From the NCBI RefSeq assembly GCF_001412595.2, contig NZ_CP012640.2, forward strand, positions 3,534,001 through 3,598,000: DNA of 64,000 nt, in the 5' to 3' direction. The notes under the pieces were generated by a model, which did not search any database, had not been told where the DNA came from, and saw only the letters and a program-made list of their open reading frames with translations. The stretch is from Massilia sp. WG5. Lineage in GTDB: Bacteria; Pseudomonadota; Gammaproteobacteria; Burkholderiales; Burkholderiaceae_D. A program made the translations under genes and the position numbers. Of the stretch, positions 38,727 through 46,385 are shown in pieces (within the stretch, counting starts at the first letter, position 1; each line of letters starts with the position of its first letter).

Positions 38727-39060
38727 CGTGTCAATCTCACCAGGAAGGAACCGGATTTATGTACTGATCCGGGTCAAGGAAAATGGAATACTCATCATCA
38801 TCGCTTGTACTCAAAGCAATTGCAATTAAGCACAAGAAAAATGTGAAGCGCTCGACAGGTAGTACCTCGTCTACAACACAAATGCCGTCAAGAAACCCGG
38901 AGATGCGCTGTACTTGCATTGATTTTGTGAAATTATTGAAAAGAGTTTATGAAAAACAAGGATGTAAGATGCATTGAGGCAATACAGCGGCGGCAGGCAG
39001 AGTATTCATGGAGTAGACTTGCAGAATCGCAATTTTCTAAAAGAAATCGAATTTATTGTA
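38727..39060. other. Divergent regulatory gap, 334 bp
   Basis: This AT-rich stretch lies between the chain-length gene (minus) and the protease gene (plus). Two 60-64-codon ORFs here (38737-38919 minus and 38783-38977 plus) have no recognisable features and overlap each other, so they are not called. Promoters for both directions must sit here; no sigma-54 pattern was found on the minus strand. Confidence 0.4.
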
Positions 39061-39873
39061 ATGTCTAAATTGCAAAAAGGGGTGCACGGTTGGTGCGCAA
39101 TCGAAACATGGTCTGGCGCGGCGCGTCGGCTGCTGGCGGGGGGAGTGGCGGCCTGCATGCTGGTGCCTGCAGCGGGCGCCGATCTGACGGCCGTAGTTCC
39201 GACCGTCAAGCGTTCAGTGGTCGGCGTCGGCACCTTCGAGCGCACGCGCAGTCCGTCGACCGTGTTCTTCGGCACCGGCTTCGTGACGGGCGACGGCCTG
39301 GATGTGATTACCAATGCGCATGTGGTGCCCGAGAAGCTGGACGAGGCGCATATGGAGCAGCTCGGCATCGTGACCAGCGACGGCGACGTAGTGCGGTTCC
39401 GGCCGGCCCAGCTGGTGGCGCGCGACAACGAGCATGACCTGGCCCACCTGCGGCTGAGCGGTCCGCCGCTGCCGGCCTTGAAGCTGGGCGATTCCGATGA
39501 GGCGGCCGAGGGCCAGAACCTGGCGTTCACCGGTTATCCGCTGGGCATGGTGCTGGGCCTGCATGCGGCCACCCACCGCGCCACCCTGGCGGCCATCACG
39601 CCAATCGTCATGCCGTCGCTGAACTCGCGCAAGCTCGAGGTGCGCCAGCTGGCCCAGCTTCAGCGCACGTCCTTCGACATCTTCCAGCTCGACGCGACAG
39701 CTTATCCCGGCAACAGCGGCAGCCCGGTCTACGACCCGGCCAGCGGCCAGGTATGGGGCGTGATCAACGCCGTGTTCGTCAAAGGTTTGAAGGAAACCGC
39801 GATCAGCAACCCCAGCGGCATCACGTATGCGATCCCGGTGAAATACGTTAAAAATCTAATGCAACAGAAATGA
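39061..39873 (+). CDS. Trypsin-like serine protease (S1 family), exported
   Basis: 270 residues. A basic then hydrophobic signal peptide runs to about residue 40 (RRLLAGGVAACMLVPAAGA). The triad is His87 in ITNAHVV, Asp126 in DNEHDLAHL and Ser219 in YPGNSGSPV. There is no PDZ domain. The start is the ATG at 39061; a reading from 38974 has no features of this family. It is a DegP/HtrA-like single-domain protease acting outside the cytoplasm. It lies just before the EPS export gene and divergent from the chain-length gene, so it may process an EPS or PEP-CTERM component. Confidence 0.85.
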   Translation: MSKLQKGVHGWCAIETWSGAARRLLAGGVAACMLVPAAGADLTAVVPTVKRSVVGVGTFERTRSPSTVFFGTGFVTGDGLDVITNAHVVPEKLDEAHMEQLGIVTSDGDVVRFRPAQLVARDNEHDLAHLRLSGPPLPALKLGDSDEAAEGQNLAFTGYPLGMVLGLHAATHRATLAAITPIVMPSLNSRKLEVRQLAQLQRTSFDIFQLDATAYPGNSGSPVYDPASGQVWGVINAVFVKGLKETAISNPSGITYAIPVKYVKNLMQQK

Positions 39874-39985
39874 AACGTTAGGGAAAGTTTTCAAGCGTGC
39901 GCGGTCTTTTCCTAAAGCACTATGATATACAATAGCTCGCTGTTAATGGCTTACTAACATATTGCGTTCGACGAAAGGGAATGAC

Positions 39986-40612
39986 GTGGGCAAGTACAAG
40001 GCGAACCTGATCAAACATACGGCAGTAGCGGCGTCCACTGCGCTTGCGCTGGTCCTGACCGGCTGCGCCACCAGGAGCCCGCTGCCGCCTCAAACCCAGG
40101 TCAGCAACCCCGAGTACCTGATCGGACCGGGCGATACCGTGAATATCATGGTGTGGCGCAATCCCGAGGTGTCGATGTCGGTGCCGGTGCGTCCGGACGG
40201 CAAGATCACGACCCCGCTGGTCGAAGACCTGCCGGCCGCCGGCAAGACCTCGACCGAACTGGCGCGCGATATCGAAAAGGCGCTGGCCAAATTCATCCAG
40301 CAACCAGTGGTGACCGTCATCGTCACCAACTTCATCGGCAATTTCAGCGAACAGATCCGTGTGGTCGGCCAAGCTGCCAAGCCACAAGCCCTGCCGTACC
40401 GCCGCGACATGTCCCTGATGGACGTGCTGATCGCGGTCGGCGGCGTGACCGAATTCGCGGCCGGCAACCGTGCCAGCCTGATCCGCACCGTCGATGGCAA
40501 ACAGCAGAAGTTCAACGTCCGCCTGGACGATCTGATCAAGGACGGCGATATCTCGGCCAATATGCCGATGCGCCCGGGTGATGTGCTTGTGATCCCCGAA
40601 AGTTTCTTCTAA
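39986..40612 (+). CDS. XrtA system exopolysaccharide export lipoprotein (Wza-like)
   Basis: 208 residues. A lipoprotein signal ends in LVLTGC, with Cys27 as the lipid site. The Poly_export domain begins at NPEYLIGPGDTVNIMVWRNPE, and one SLBB domain follows (FSEQIRVVGQAAKPQALPYRRDMSLMDVLIAVGGV). The start is GTG 39986 with AAAGGGA at 39974-39980; an ATG at 39981 is out of frame. It should form the periplasm/outer-membrane export channel. In many XrtA loci this gene is next to the chain-length gene on the same strand; here it is divergent and separated by the protease gene. Confidence 0.93.
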   Translation: MGKYKANLIKHTAVAASTALALVLTGCATRSPLPPQTQVSNPEYLIGPGDTVNIMVWRNPEVSMSVPVRPDGKITTPLVEDLPAAGKTSTELARDIEKALAKFIQQPVVTVIVTNFIGNFSEQIRVVGQAAKPQALPYRRDMSLMDVLIAVGGVTEFAAGNRASLIRTVDGKQQKFNVRLDDLIKDGDISANMPMRPGDVLVIPESFF

Positions 40613-40731
40613 TCTTACGCGTCGATAATTTTTACACTCGGCAGCGTTCCGACTTACAATGGAAATTTCCGGGTAGTACATCAGCGACTAAGCGTCTGAT
40701 TTAAAATATTTTTTTCGGAACAGCGTGATCA

Positions 40732-40746
40732 TGGCCCGGAACTTGC
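40732..40746 (+). promoter_or_regulatory. Sigma-54 (-24/-12) promoter upstream of the HPr-rel-A operon
   Basis: TGGCCC (40732-40737), five bases, then TTGC (40743-40746), giving the invariant GG-N10-GC spacing and one mismatch to TGGCAC-N5-TTGC. The start of transcription would be near 40758, about 49 bases before the GTG at 40807. An AATTTCC sequence lies 61 bp upstream at 40664-40670. PrsR, a sigma-54 activator encoded at 6966, is the obvious candidate regulator. Confidence 0.65.
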
Positions 40747-40774
40747 TTTTCATGGGAAGTCAGGGAAACTTCGC

Positions 40775-40858
40775 ATGAACGCAACACATCTTTGGGGATA
40801 TCGCACGTGCCTACCGAAAATCAAGAAAGCAATGGAAACGCGGCGCCCTTGTCCTTGA
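40775..40858 (+). CDS. Possible 27-codon leader ORF
   Basis: ATG at 40775 has AGGGA at 40762-40766, 8 bases upstream, and opens a 27-residue ORF that ends at 40858, overlapping the start of the 195-residue gene in another frame. It has no similarity I recognise. It could couple or limit translation of the next gene, or be chance. Confidence 0.25.
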   Translation: MNATHLWGYRTCLPKIKKAMETRRPCP

Positions 40859-41394
40859 GTGAACGCGGCGCCACGCGGCGCCGGCTGGCCAAGGCCGGCG
40901 TCGGCGCAGCCGGTGTCCTGTTGACACTGGAAAGCCGTGCCGCCATGAGCCCGATGATCTGCAAGTCGCCCTCGGGCGCCCTGTCCGGCGGCTTGAGCAG
41001 TCATTACGGCCCGGAGCCAGTCTGCCAGGGGCTCTCGCCGGGATACTGGAAAAATCATACCAGCGCCTGGCCGATTCCCACCACGACCATGTTCGCCGCC
41101 GTGTTTTCCGCCGGCGACCCGCGTTCCTGCAGCGCCGATACCAAGGGCAAGAACTACACCTGCTCGACAATGCTTAACCTGCTGACGCCGCAGCACTTTG
41201 ACCAGTACAAGCTGGCGATGCATGCAGTGGCGACCTACCTGAATATCAAGTCGGGCAAAATCAATTTCCTGTCCGTCGAGACGCTGCTGAGCATGTGGTC
41301 CGAGGTGCAGGCCAAGGGCTACTATGAGCCGACCGCCGGAGTGAAGTGGAGCGCCGAGCAGGTCAAGAACTACCTGCAGGCCACTCACGACTGA
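40807..41394 (+). CDS. Tat-signal secreted protein with GYWKNH motif, possible substrate of the HPr-rel-A system
   Basis: 195 residues from GTG 40807, with GGGGA at 40794-40798 in front; TTG 40792 is the alternative. Residues 23-29 TRRRLAK followed by GVGAAGVLLTLESRAA resemble a twin-arginine signal. The mature part contains SPGYWKNHTSAWP (77-89), a motif recurring in secreted proteins of unknown function, and cysteines at 52, 73, 108 and 119 that could form two disulfides. The C-terminal half is helical and amphipathic (FDQYKLAMHAVATYLNIKSGKINFLSVETLLSMW). No PEP-CTERM tail. It is the first gene behind the sigma-54 promoter and is followed after 16 bp by the PqqD-like gene. Function unknown; being modified or escorted by the following proteins is an inference. 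Confidence 0.75.
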   Translation: MPTENQESNGNAAPLSLSERGATRRRLAKAGVGAAGVLLTLESRAAMSPMICKSPSGALSGGLSSHYGPEPVCQGLSPGYWKNHTSAWPIPTTTMFAAVFSAGDPRSCSADTKGKNYTCSTMLNLLTPQHFDQYKLAMHAVATYLNIKSGKINFLSVETLLSMWSEVQAKGYYEPTAGVKWSAEQVKNYLQATHD

Positions 41395-41410
41395 CGGGGC
41401 GGCAATAAGC

Positions 41411-41683
41411 ATGTGGCGCGTGGTTCAAGGGCAATCCCTTTTCTTTCGGGAATGGGATGGCGAAGCGGTGTTGTACAACGACCTGTCAGGCAATACCCAC
41501 CTGCTGGATGGCGGCGCCATCGATGTGCTGCAGGCCTTGCGCGCCGGCCCGGCCGATGCCGCTACCCTGGCGGCCGGACTGGCCGGGCGCTTCGAGGCCG
41601 ATGCCGATGAACTGAGCGCCGTGATCGACGACATGCTGGCCGGCCTGGCCACCCTCGACCTGGTCGAATTTTCCCCATGCTGA
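41411..41683 (+). CDS. PqqD-family peptide chaperone-like protein, HPr-rel-A system
   Basis: A 90-residue PqqD-like protein: VLYNDLSGNTHLLDGGAIDVLQAL (about 22-45) is the beta-hairpin and helix that bind leader peptides in PqqD/RRE domains, followed by two helices (ATLAAGLAGRFEADADELSAVIDDMLAGLATLDLVEFS). It ends in Cys90. RRE domains deliver peptides to modifying enzymes; which peptide is bound here is unknown, the neighbouring 195-residue protein being one candidate. Its stop overlaps the kinase start by 7 bp (ATGCTGA), giving strong coupling. Confidence 0.85.
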   Translation: MWRVVQGQSLFFREWDGEAVLYNDLSGNTHLLDGGAIDVLQALRAGPADAATLAAGLAGRFEADADELSAVIDDMLAGLATLDLVEFSPC

Positions 41684-42594
41684 CCATCGCCGACCTGCCG
41701 CGGCGCGAGCTGGCGGCGCGCCTGGCCGGCCCGGGGCTGGTCCTGCGCACCGGGCCCTTCGCCAACCGCATCCGCAGCGACATTCCCTATCTGGTCGATG
41801 GCATTGCGCTGCTGTACGCCGACTATCCGGTTGACGAGCCCGGCGGCTTTGCCGACTTCCACCTGTCGCTGCATCGCGCGGGCGGCGTGCGCCGCTGGTT
41901 CCGGCCGCAGGTCCGTTTCGCCCACGAGGGCATGACCCCGTTCAAGCCCTTGCCGCTGGCGCAGGCCTATCCGATGTTCGAATGGGTGATGAACTGGTGC
42001 GTGTCGCACCGCGCCCACGCTTACCTGATCATCCATGCCGCCGTGCTGGAGCGGCATGGCCGCGCGGTGATCCTGCCGGCGCCGCCCGGCTCGGGCAAGA
42101 GCACGCTGTGCGCGGCGCTGGTCACGCGCGGCTGGCGCCTGCTGTCCGACGAGATGACCCTGGTGCGCCTGGACGACGGCGCCGTGCTGCCGCTGCCGCG
42201 TCCGGTCAGCCTGAAGAACGGGTCGATCGACGTGATCCGCGGCTACGCCCCCGATGCCGTGCTCAGCCGGCCGGTGGAAAACACCGCCAAGGGCACCATC
42301 GCCCACCTGAAACCCCCGGCAGACAGCATCGCCCGCGCCTTCGATCCGGCCCGCGCCGCCTTCATCGTGTTTCCGCGCTACGAGGCGCAGGCCGCCACCA
42401 GCCTGGCGCCGCTGGCGAAGGCGCGCGCCTTCATGGGCGTGGCCGAGAACGCTTTTAATTACCAGGTGCTGGGTGTGCGCGGCTTCAAGGCCCTCGGCGA
42501 CCTGATCGAATCGACGGCGGCCTTTGAGTTCCGTTACAGCAAGCTGGACGAAGCGGTGACCCTGTTCGAGCGCCTGGCGAAGGAGGGCGCATGA
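41677..42594 (+). CDS. HprK-related kinase A
   Basis: 305 residues. The HPr kinase-like core has the P-loop LPAPPGSGKST with GSGKS at 138-142, then RLLSDEMTLVRLDDGAVLPLPRPVSLKNGSID, where HPr kinases have their Walker B-like and catalytic segments. The N-terminal ~110 residues replace the usual HprK N-domain. It therefore should phosphorylate an unknown partner rather than HPr; no HPr gene is in the window. The tight coupling to the PqqD-like gene before it and the nucleotidyltransferase after it (4-bp overlap) fits the named but uncharacterised HPr-rel-A system. Confidence 0.88.
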   Translation: MLTIADLPRRELAARLAGPGLVLRTGPFANRIRSDIPYLVDGIALLYADYPVDEPGGFADFHLSLHRAGGVRRWFRPQVRFAHEGMTPFKPLPLAQAYPMFEWVMNWCVSHRAHAYLIIHAAVLERHGRAVILPAPPGSGKSTLCAALVTRGWRLLSDEMTLVRLDDGAVLPLPRPVSLKNGSIDVIRGYAPDAVLSRPVENTAKGTIAHLKPPADSIARAFDPARAAFIVFPRYEAQAATSLAPLAKARAFMGVAENAFNYQVLGVRGFKALGDLIESTAAFEFRYSKLDEAVTLFERLAKEGA

Positions 42595-43685
42595 GGGACC
42601 CGCTGCTGCTGCGCGTGCTGCGCGAGCCGTCCGCCGCCGCCGGACTCGATCTGGCCGGCTGGGACCTGCTGCTGCGCCAGGCGCTCGGCGCGAATATGAG
42701 CGCCATGCTGCCGGTGCTGCTCGAGGATGCCGGCCTGTTCGACGCGGTCCCGCCGGCGCCGCGCGCCCAGCTGGAGTGGGCGCGTGCCGCCAGCGCGCGC
42801 CATGCCCAGGCGGTGCATTACGAGGTGATGCAGATCGACCGCGCCTTGTCCGGCCTGGGCTTGCCGCTGATCCTGCTCAAGGGCGCGGCGTATGCGATGG
42901 CCGGCTTGGCGGCGGGGCGCGGCCGGATGTTTTCCGACATCGATATCCTGGTGCCGAAAGCGCAGCTGGGCCAGGTAGAGGCCGCCCTGATGCTGAACGG
43001 CTGGGCCAGCCTGCACCAGGATGCCTACGACCAGCGCTATTACCGCGAGTGGATGCATGAATTGCCGCCGATGGAGCACCTGCGCCGAGGCAACGTCATC
43101 GACGTGCACCATGCCATCCTGCCCGAGACGGCGGCGCAGCGTCCGGATCCCGCCAGGCTGCGCGCGGCCGCCGTGCCGATCGATGGCCTCGCACCGGGCA
43201 TGCCGCGGTTGTTCATGCTGGCGCCGCGCGACATGGTGCTGCACAGCGCCGTGCACTTGTTTTCGGAAGGCGAGTTCGACCACGGCCTGCGCAACCTGTT
43301 CGACATTCACCGGCTGCTCCAGCAATTCGGACCGCAGCAGGGCTTCTGGGACGGCTTGCCGGCGCGCGCGCGCGAACTCGAACTCGAACGGCCGCTGTTC
43401 TATGCGCTGCGCTACTGCCGGCGTCTGTTGGGGACGCGGGTGCCGGACGCGGTCCTGCAGGCCATGGCGCCGTCCGGCCCCGGCCGCCCGCTGCTGGCGC
43501 TGATGGACCGCCTGTTCCTGCGCGCCCTGGTCCCGGCGCACCCCAGCTGCGCCGACGCTTTCACGCCGGCCGCCCACGGCATGCTGTACATCCGCGGCAA
43601 CTGGCTGCGCATGCCGTTTTTCCTGCTGACGCGCCATCTGTTCCATAAAGCCTTTCTTTCTCCTGACGCAAAGCCGGCCCATTGA
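42591..43685 (+). CDS. Nucleotidyltransferase family protein of the HPr-rel-A operon
   Basis: 364 residues. The segment LPLILLKGAAYAMAGLAAGRGRMFSDIDILVP (about 89-120) is the NTP_transf_5 signature, with the metal aspartates in DIDILV, and VIDVHHAIL supplies a third acidic position. These proteins belong to the polymerase beta-like nucleotidyltransferase superfamily and accompany several peptide-modification gene clusters. It may nucleotidylate a protein or peptide; no substrate is known. It begins inside the kinase stop (ATGA). Confidence 0.82.
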   Translation: MRDPLLLRVLREPSAAAGLDLAGWDLLLRQALGANMSAMLPVLLEDAGLFDAVPPAPRAQLEWARAASARHAQAVHYEVMQIDRALSGLGLPLILLKGAAYAMAGLAAGRGRMFSDIDILVPKAQLGQVEAALMLNGWASLHQDAYDQRYYREWMHELPPMEHLRRGNVIDVHHAILPETAAQRPDPARLRAAAVPIDGLAPGMPRLFMLAPRDMVLHSAVHLFSEGEFDHGLRNLFDIHRLLQQFGPQQGFWDGLPARARELELERPLFYALRYCRRLLGTRVPDAVLQAMAPSGPGRPLLALMDRLFLRALVPAHPSCADAFTPAAHGMLYIRGNWLRMPFFLLTRHLFHKAFLSPDAKPAH

Positions 43686-43762
43686 ATGGCTGGCTCCGCA
43701 AAGTGAAAAGGCATATTATTAAAAGATTATTGATATGCAATCATTAATATTGCGAGGACGAC

Positions 43763-44509
43763 ATGGGAAGCGCGGAAAACAGGCTGGTGCGATTGCAGGA
43801 CCTGCAGCATTTTCTGGCGGAAGGCAGCCTCGACGATAATCTGCAGCACCAAGCCACGCTGGCGGCCGGCCTGCTCGGTGCGGGAAGCTGCTCGATCATG
43901 CTGCTCAACAGCGGCGCGCCCGAACACCTGCGCATGACGCTGTATGCGCGCGTCGGCAACTTGCCGGATGCGGCCCTGACGGCCTCGGTCGGGCAGGGGG
44001 AAGGCATCTGCGGCCGGGTGCTGGCCAGCGGCGATCCGCTGCTGGTCGACGATATCGCGCAGTCGGAACTGGCGGGGCTGGCGCATGCCCGCGACGACAT
44101 CGGCGGCAGCCTGATGTGCTCCCCCTTGCGCGTCGACGGCAAGATCGTTGGCGTCATCAACGTGGCGGGCGCGAAGGACAGGCCGGCATTTGGCCATAGC
44201 GATTTGCAATTGCTGAATATAATTGCGCTATTCATTGGTAAGTCGATCCAGGTGCAACAATTGCAACGCTTGCTCGATTCGCGCTTTGCCCAGCTGGCCT
44301 TGCTGCAGGAAGCGCGTGACCAGGTCGAGGACAAGGTCCGCCTGGCTTACCGTAATCCGGAGGATGCGGCAAAAATTCTGGCGCGCTCGTTTTTCAAGGA
44401 AATGACGAAGGCCGGTTTCGAGTCCGGCCAGATCGTCAGCGCGGCAACCGAATTGATCGAGCAACTGAACCTGAAGTTGAAGCGTCCTCCATTGTCCCCA
44501 CCGACCTGA
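43763..44509 (+). CDS. GAF domain protein
   Basis: 248 residues. A GAF domain (about 18-165) includes AAGLLGAGSCSIMLLN, GEGICGRVLASGDPLLVDDIAQSELA and GSLMCSPLRVDGKIVGVINVAG, the usual small-molecule binding fold. A coiled coil (about 167-205) and a helical tail (DAAKILARSFFKEMTKAGFESGQIVSAATELIEQL) follow. It has no output domain, so it may act as a sensor subunit for another protein. GAGGAC before the ATG is a clear ribosome site. The 77-bp AT-rich gap in front could hold its own promoter, though it may also be part of the preceding operon. Confidence 0.82.
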   Translation: MGSAENRLVRLQDLQHFLAEGSLDDNLQHQATLAAGLLGAGSCSIMLLNSGAPEHLRMTLYARVGNLPDAALTASVGQGEGICGRVLASGDPLLVDDIAQSELAGLAHARDDIGGSLMCSPLRVDGKIVGVINVAGAKDRPAFGHSDLQLLNIIALFIGKSIQVQQLQRLLDSRFAQLALLQEARDQVEDKVRLAYRNPEDAAKILARSFFKEMTKAGFESGQIVSAATELIEQLNLKLKRPPLSPPT

Positions 44510-44529
44510 AGCGATTCTTAATCCGATTC

Positions 44530-46143
44530 ATGCCCGATACCACACACCATCTGGCGTCCGCACTGGATGCCTGGCAGGCATTGCTCGGCCGGGACAATGT
44601 CCTGACCGGCGATGCCGCCCAGCAGGCCTGGGGCCGTGATACCACCGGCGCCGCGCGCCGCCTGCCGGCCGCGCTGCGCATCCTCGACAGTCAACTCCTG
44701 CCTGAAGTCATGCGCATCGCCCAGCGCTACCGGGTGCCGGTGCACCCGATCAGCACCGGCAACAACTGGGGCTACGGCAGCGCGCTGGCGGCGCGCGACG
44801 GCTGCGTCATCATCGATTTGTCGAAGCTGCGCAAGATCCTGCATTTTGACCAGGAAATGGGCGTGATCACGGTCGAGCCCGGCGTTACGCAGGGGATGCT
44901 GGCCGACTTCCTGACGCAGAAGGACTACCCGTTCATGGTGCCGACCACCGGCGCCGGTCCCCATTGCAGCCTGCTCGGCAATGCGCTCGAGCGCGGCTAC
45001 GGCGTGACGCCCCATACCGACCACTTCGCCGCGGTGACGGACCTGGAAGCCGTGCTCGCGGATGGCAGCCTGTACCGCACGGCGATGCGCGAAGCGGGCG
45101 GCGACGATATCGCGCGCCTGTTCAAGTGGGGCATCGGTCCCTACGCCAGCGGCCTCTTCACCCAGAGCGGCCTGGGCATCGTGACGCGCATGAGCATCAT
45201 GCTGGCGCGGCGGCCGGAAAAAGTGAAGGTATGCCTGTTCAGCCTGAAGGACGACAGCCTGCTCGAGCCGGCCGTCGAGCGGATCCGCACGATTCTCGGC
45301 CGCCTGCCCGGCACCGTCGGCGGCCTGAACCTCATGAACCGGCACCGGGTGCTGGCGATGTCGGCGCCGTATCCGGCCGACCGGGTCGGGCCCGACGGCC
45401 TGATCCCGCAGGAAGTGATCGACGCGCTCGGCAGCCAGTACCAGATCCTGCCCTGGACCGGTTTCGGCACCCTGTACGGCACCGCCAGGATGGTGGCGGC
45501 GGCGCAGAAGGAGATCCGGGCCGCGCTGAAGGGCGTAGCCAGCCGCCTGCTGTTCCTGAGCCAGGACAATGCGAATACCTTGCTGGCCCTGTCGCGCTGG
45601 ATTCCAGGGCCGGCCGGGCGGCGCTTGTCGAGCACCGCGTCGACCCTGGCCAGTTCGATGGAACTGGTGCTCGGGCGCCCGAACGAAACCGCCTTGCCGC
45701 TGGCTTATTGGCGCAATCCGCGTCCGCATGGCGAGGGGCCGCGCGATCCGGCGCGCGATGGCTGCGGCCTGATCTGGTACGCGCCGCTGGTGCCGATGCG
45801 CGGCGCCGGCGCGCGCGCCTATGTCCAGATGGTCAGGGAGATCACCCGGCGCCACGGCATCGAGCCCTTGCTGACCTTCACCTCGCTCAGCGACAAGCTG
45901 TTCGACAGCACCGTGCCACTGCTGTTCGACCGCCATTCCCCGGCGGCAGTGGCGGCGGCGCAAGCGTGTTACCGCGAACTGATCGCCGCCGGCCGCGAGC
46001 GCGGCTGGTTCCCCTACCGGCTGGCGGTGGACGCCATGCCCGAACTGCAGGGCTGGCTGGACGATTCGGCGCGCCTGCATGCGCGGCTGCGTCGCGAGTT
46101 CGACCCGCACGACCTGCTGGCGCCGGGGCGTTATCACAGCTGA
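44530..46143 (+). CDS. FAD-dependent oxidase/dehydrogenase, vanillyl-alcohol oxidase/p-cresol methylhydroxylase family
   Basis: 537 residues. The PCMH-type FAD-binding domain is clear: VHPISTGNNWGYGSA (about 75-89), IDLSKLRKIL, GVITVEPGVTQGMLADFL and NALERGYGVTPHTDHF. The C-terminal cap domain ends REFDPHDLLAPGRYHS, the usual end of these flavoenzymes. Relatives oxidise para-substituted phenols or alcohols and carry covalently bound FAD. The substrate here is unknown. It follows the GAF gene after 20 bp and closes the operon before a terminator, so it may oxidise a product or residue linked to the HPr-rel-A module. Confidence 0.85.
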   Translation: MPDTTHHLASALDAWQALLGRDNVLTGDAAQQAWGRDTTGAARRLPAALRILDSQLLPEVMRIAQRYRVPVHPISTGNNWGYGSALAARDGCVIIDLSKLRKILHFDQEMGVITVEPGVTQGMLADFLTQKDYPFMVPTTGAGPHCSLLGNALERGYGVTPHTDHFAAVTDLEAVLADGSLYRTAMREAGGDDIARLFKWGIGPYASGLFTQSGLGIVTRMSIMLARRPEKVKVCLFSLKDDSLLEPAVERIRTILGRLPGTVGGLNLMNRHRVLAMSAPYPADRVGPDGLIPQEVIDALGSQYQILPWTGFGTLYGTARMVAAAQKEIRAALKGVASRLLFLSQDNANTLLALSRWIPGPAGRRLSSTASTLASSMELVLGRPNETALPLAYWRNPRPHGEGPRDPARDGCGLIWYAPLVPMRGAGARAYVQMVREITRRHGIEPLLTFTSLSDKLFDSTVPLLFDRHSPAAVAAAQACYRELIAAGRERGWFPYRLAVDAMPELQGWLDDSARLHARLRREFDPHDLLAPGRYHS

Positions 46144-46177
46144 GCACATGCCCGGCAAATCTCCTCAGCGGTCATGG

Positions 46178-46217
46178 CCCGACAGATGTGTTAAACAGCG
46201 CACTGTCGGGTTTTTTT
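46178..46217 (+). terminator. Rho-independent terminator after the flavoenzyme gene
   Basis: CCCGACAG (46178-46185) pairs with CTGTCGGG (46203-46210), followed by seven T (46211-46217). It closes the operon that starts at 40732 and isolates it from the PEP-CTERM gene. Confidence 0.85.
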
Positions 46218-46316
46218 ACAATTTTTGTTAACCGGGCAATGTAATTACGCAATAATGTTAATTTCCAAATAACAATTCGCTTAAAAATCAGTTATTTACA
46301 AGGTAACTCTTCATGC

Positions 46317-46331
46317 TGGCACAGAGGTTGC
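46317..46331 (+). promoter_or_regulatory. Sigma-54 (-24/-12) promoter of the PEP-CTERM gene
   Basis: TGGCAC (46317-46322), five bases, TTGC (46328-46331): an exact match to the -24/-12 consensus with GG-N10-GC spacing. Transcription would start near 46343, about 43 bases before the ATG. The AT-rich 100 bp upstream is suitable for activator sites. PrsK/PrsR with RpoN control PEP-CTERM protein genes in related bacteria, so PrsR at 6966 is the likely activator. Confidence 0.85.
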
Positions 46332-46385
46332 TTATATACCTGTGCTGTCGCAACCATCAATTGAAATCCAAATATTGGAGAGAAC

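Noticed and set aside
38737..38977. Two overlapping 60-64-codon ORFs in the divergent gap
   Set aside because: No ribosome site, no recognisable sequence features and mutual overlap; the region is better read as promoter DNA.
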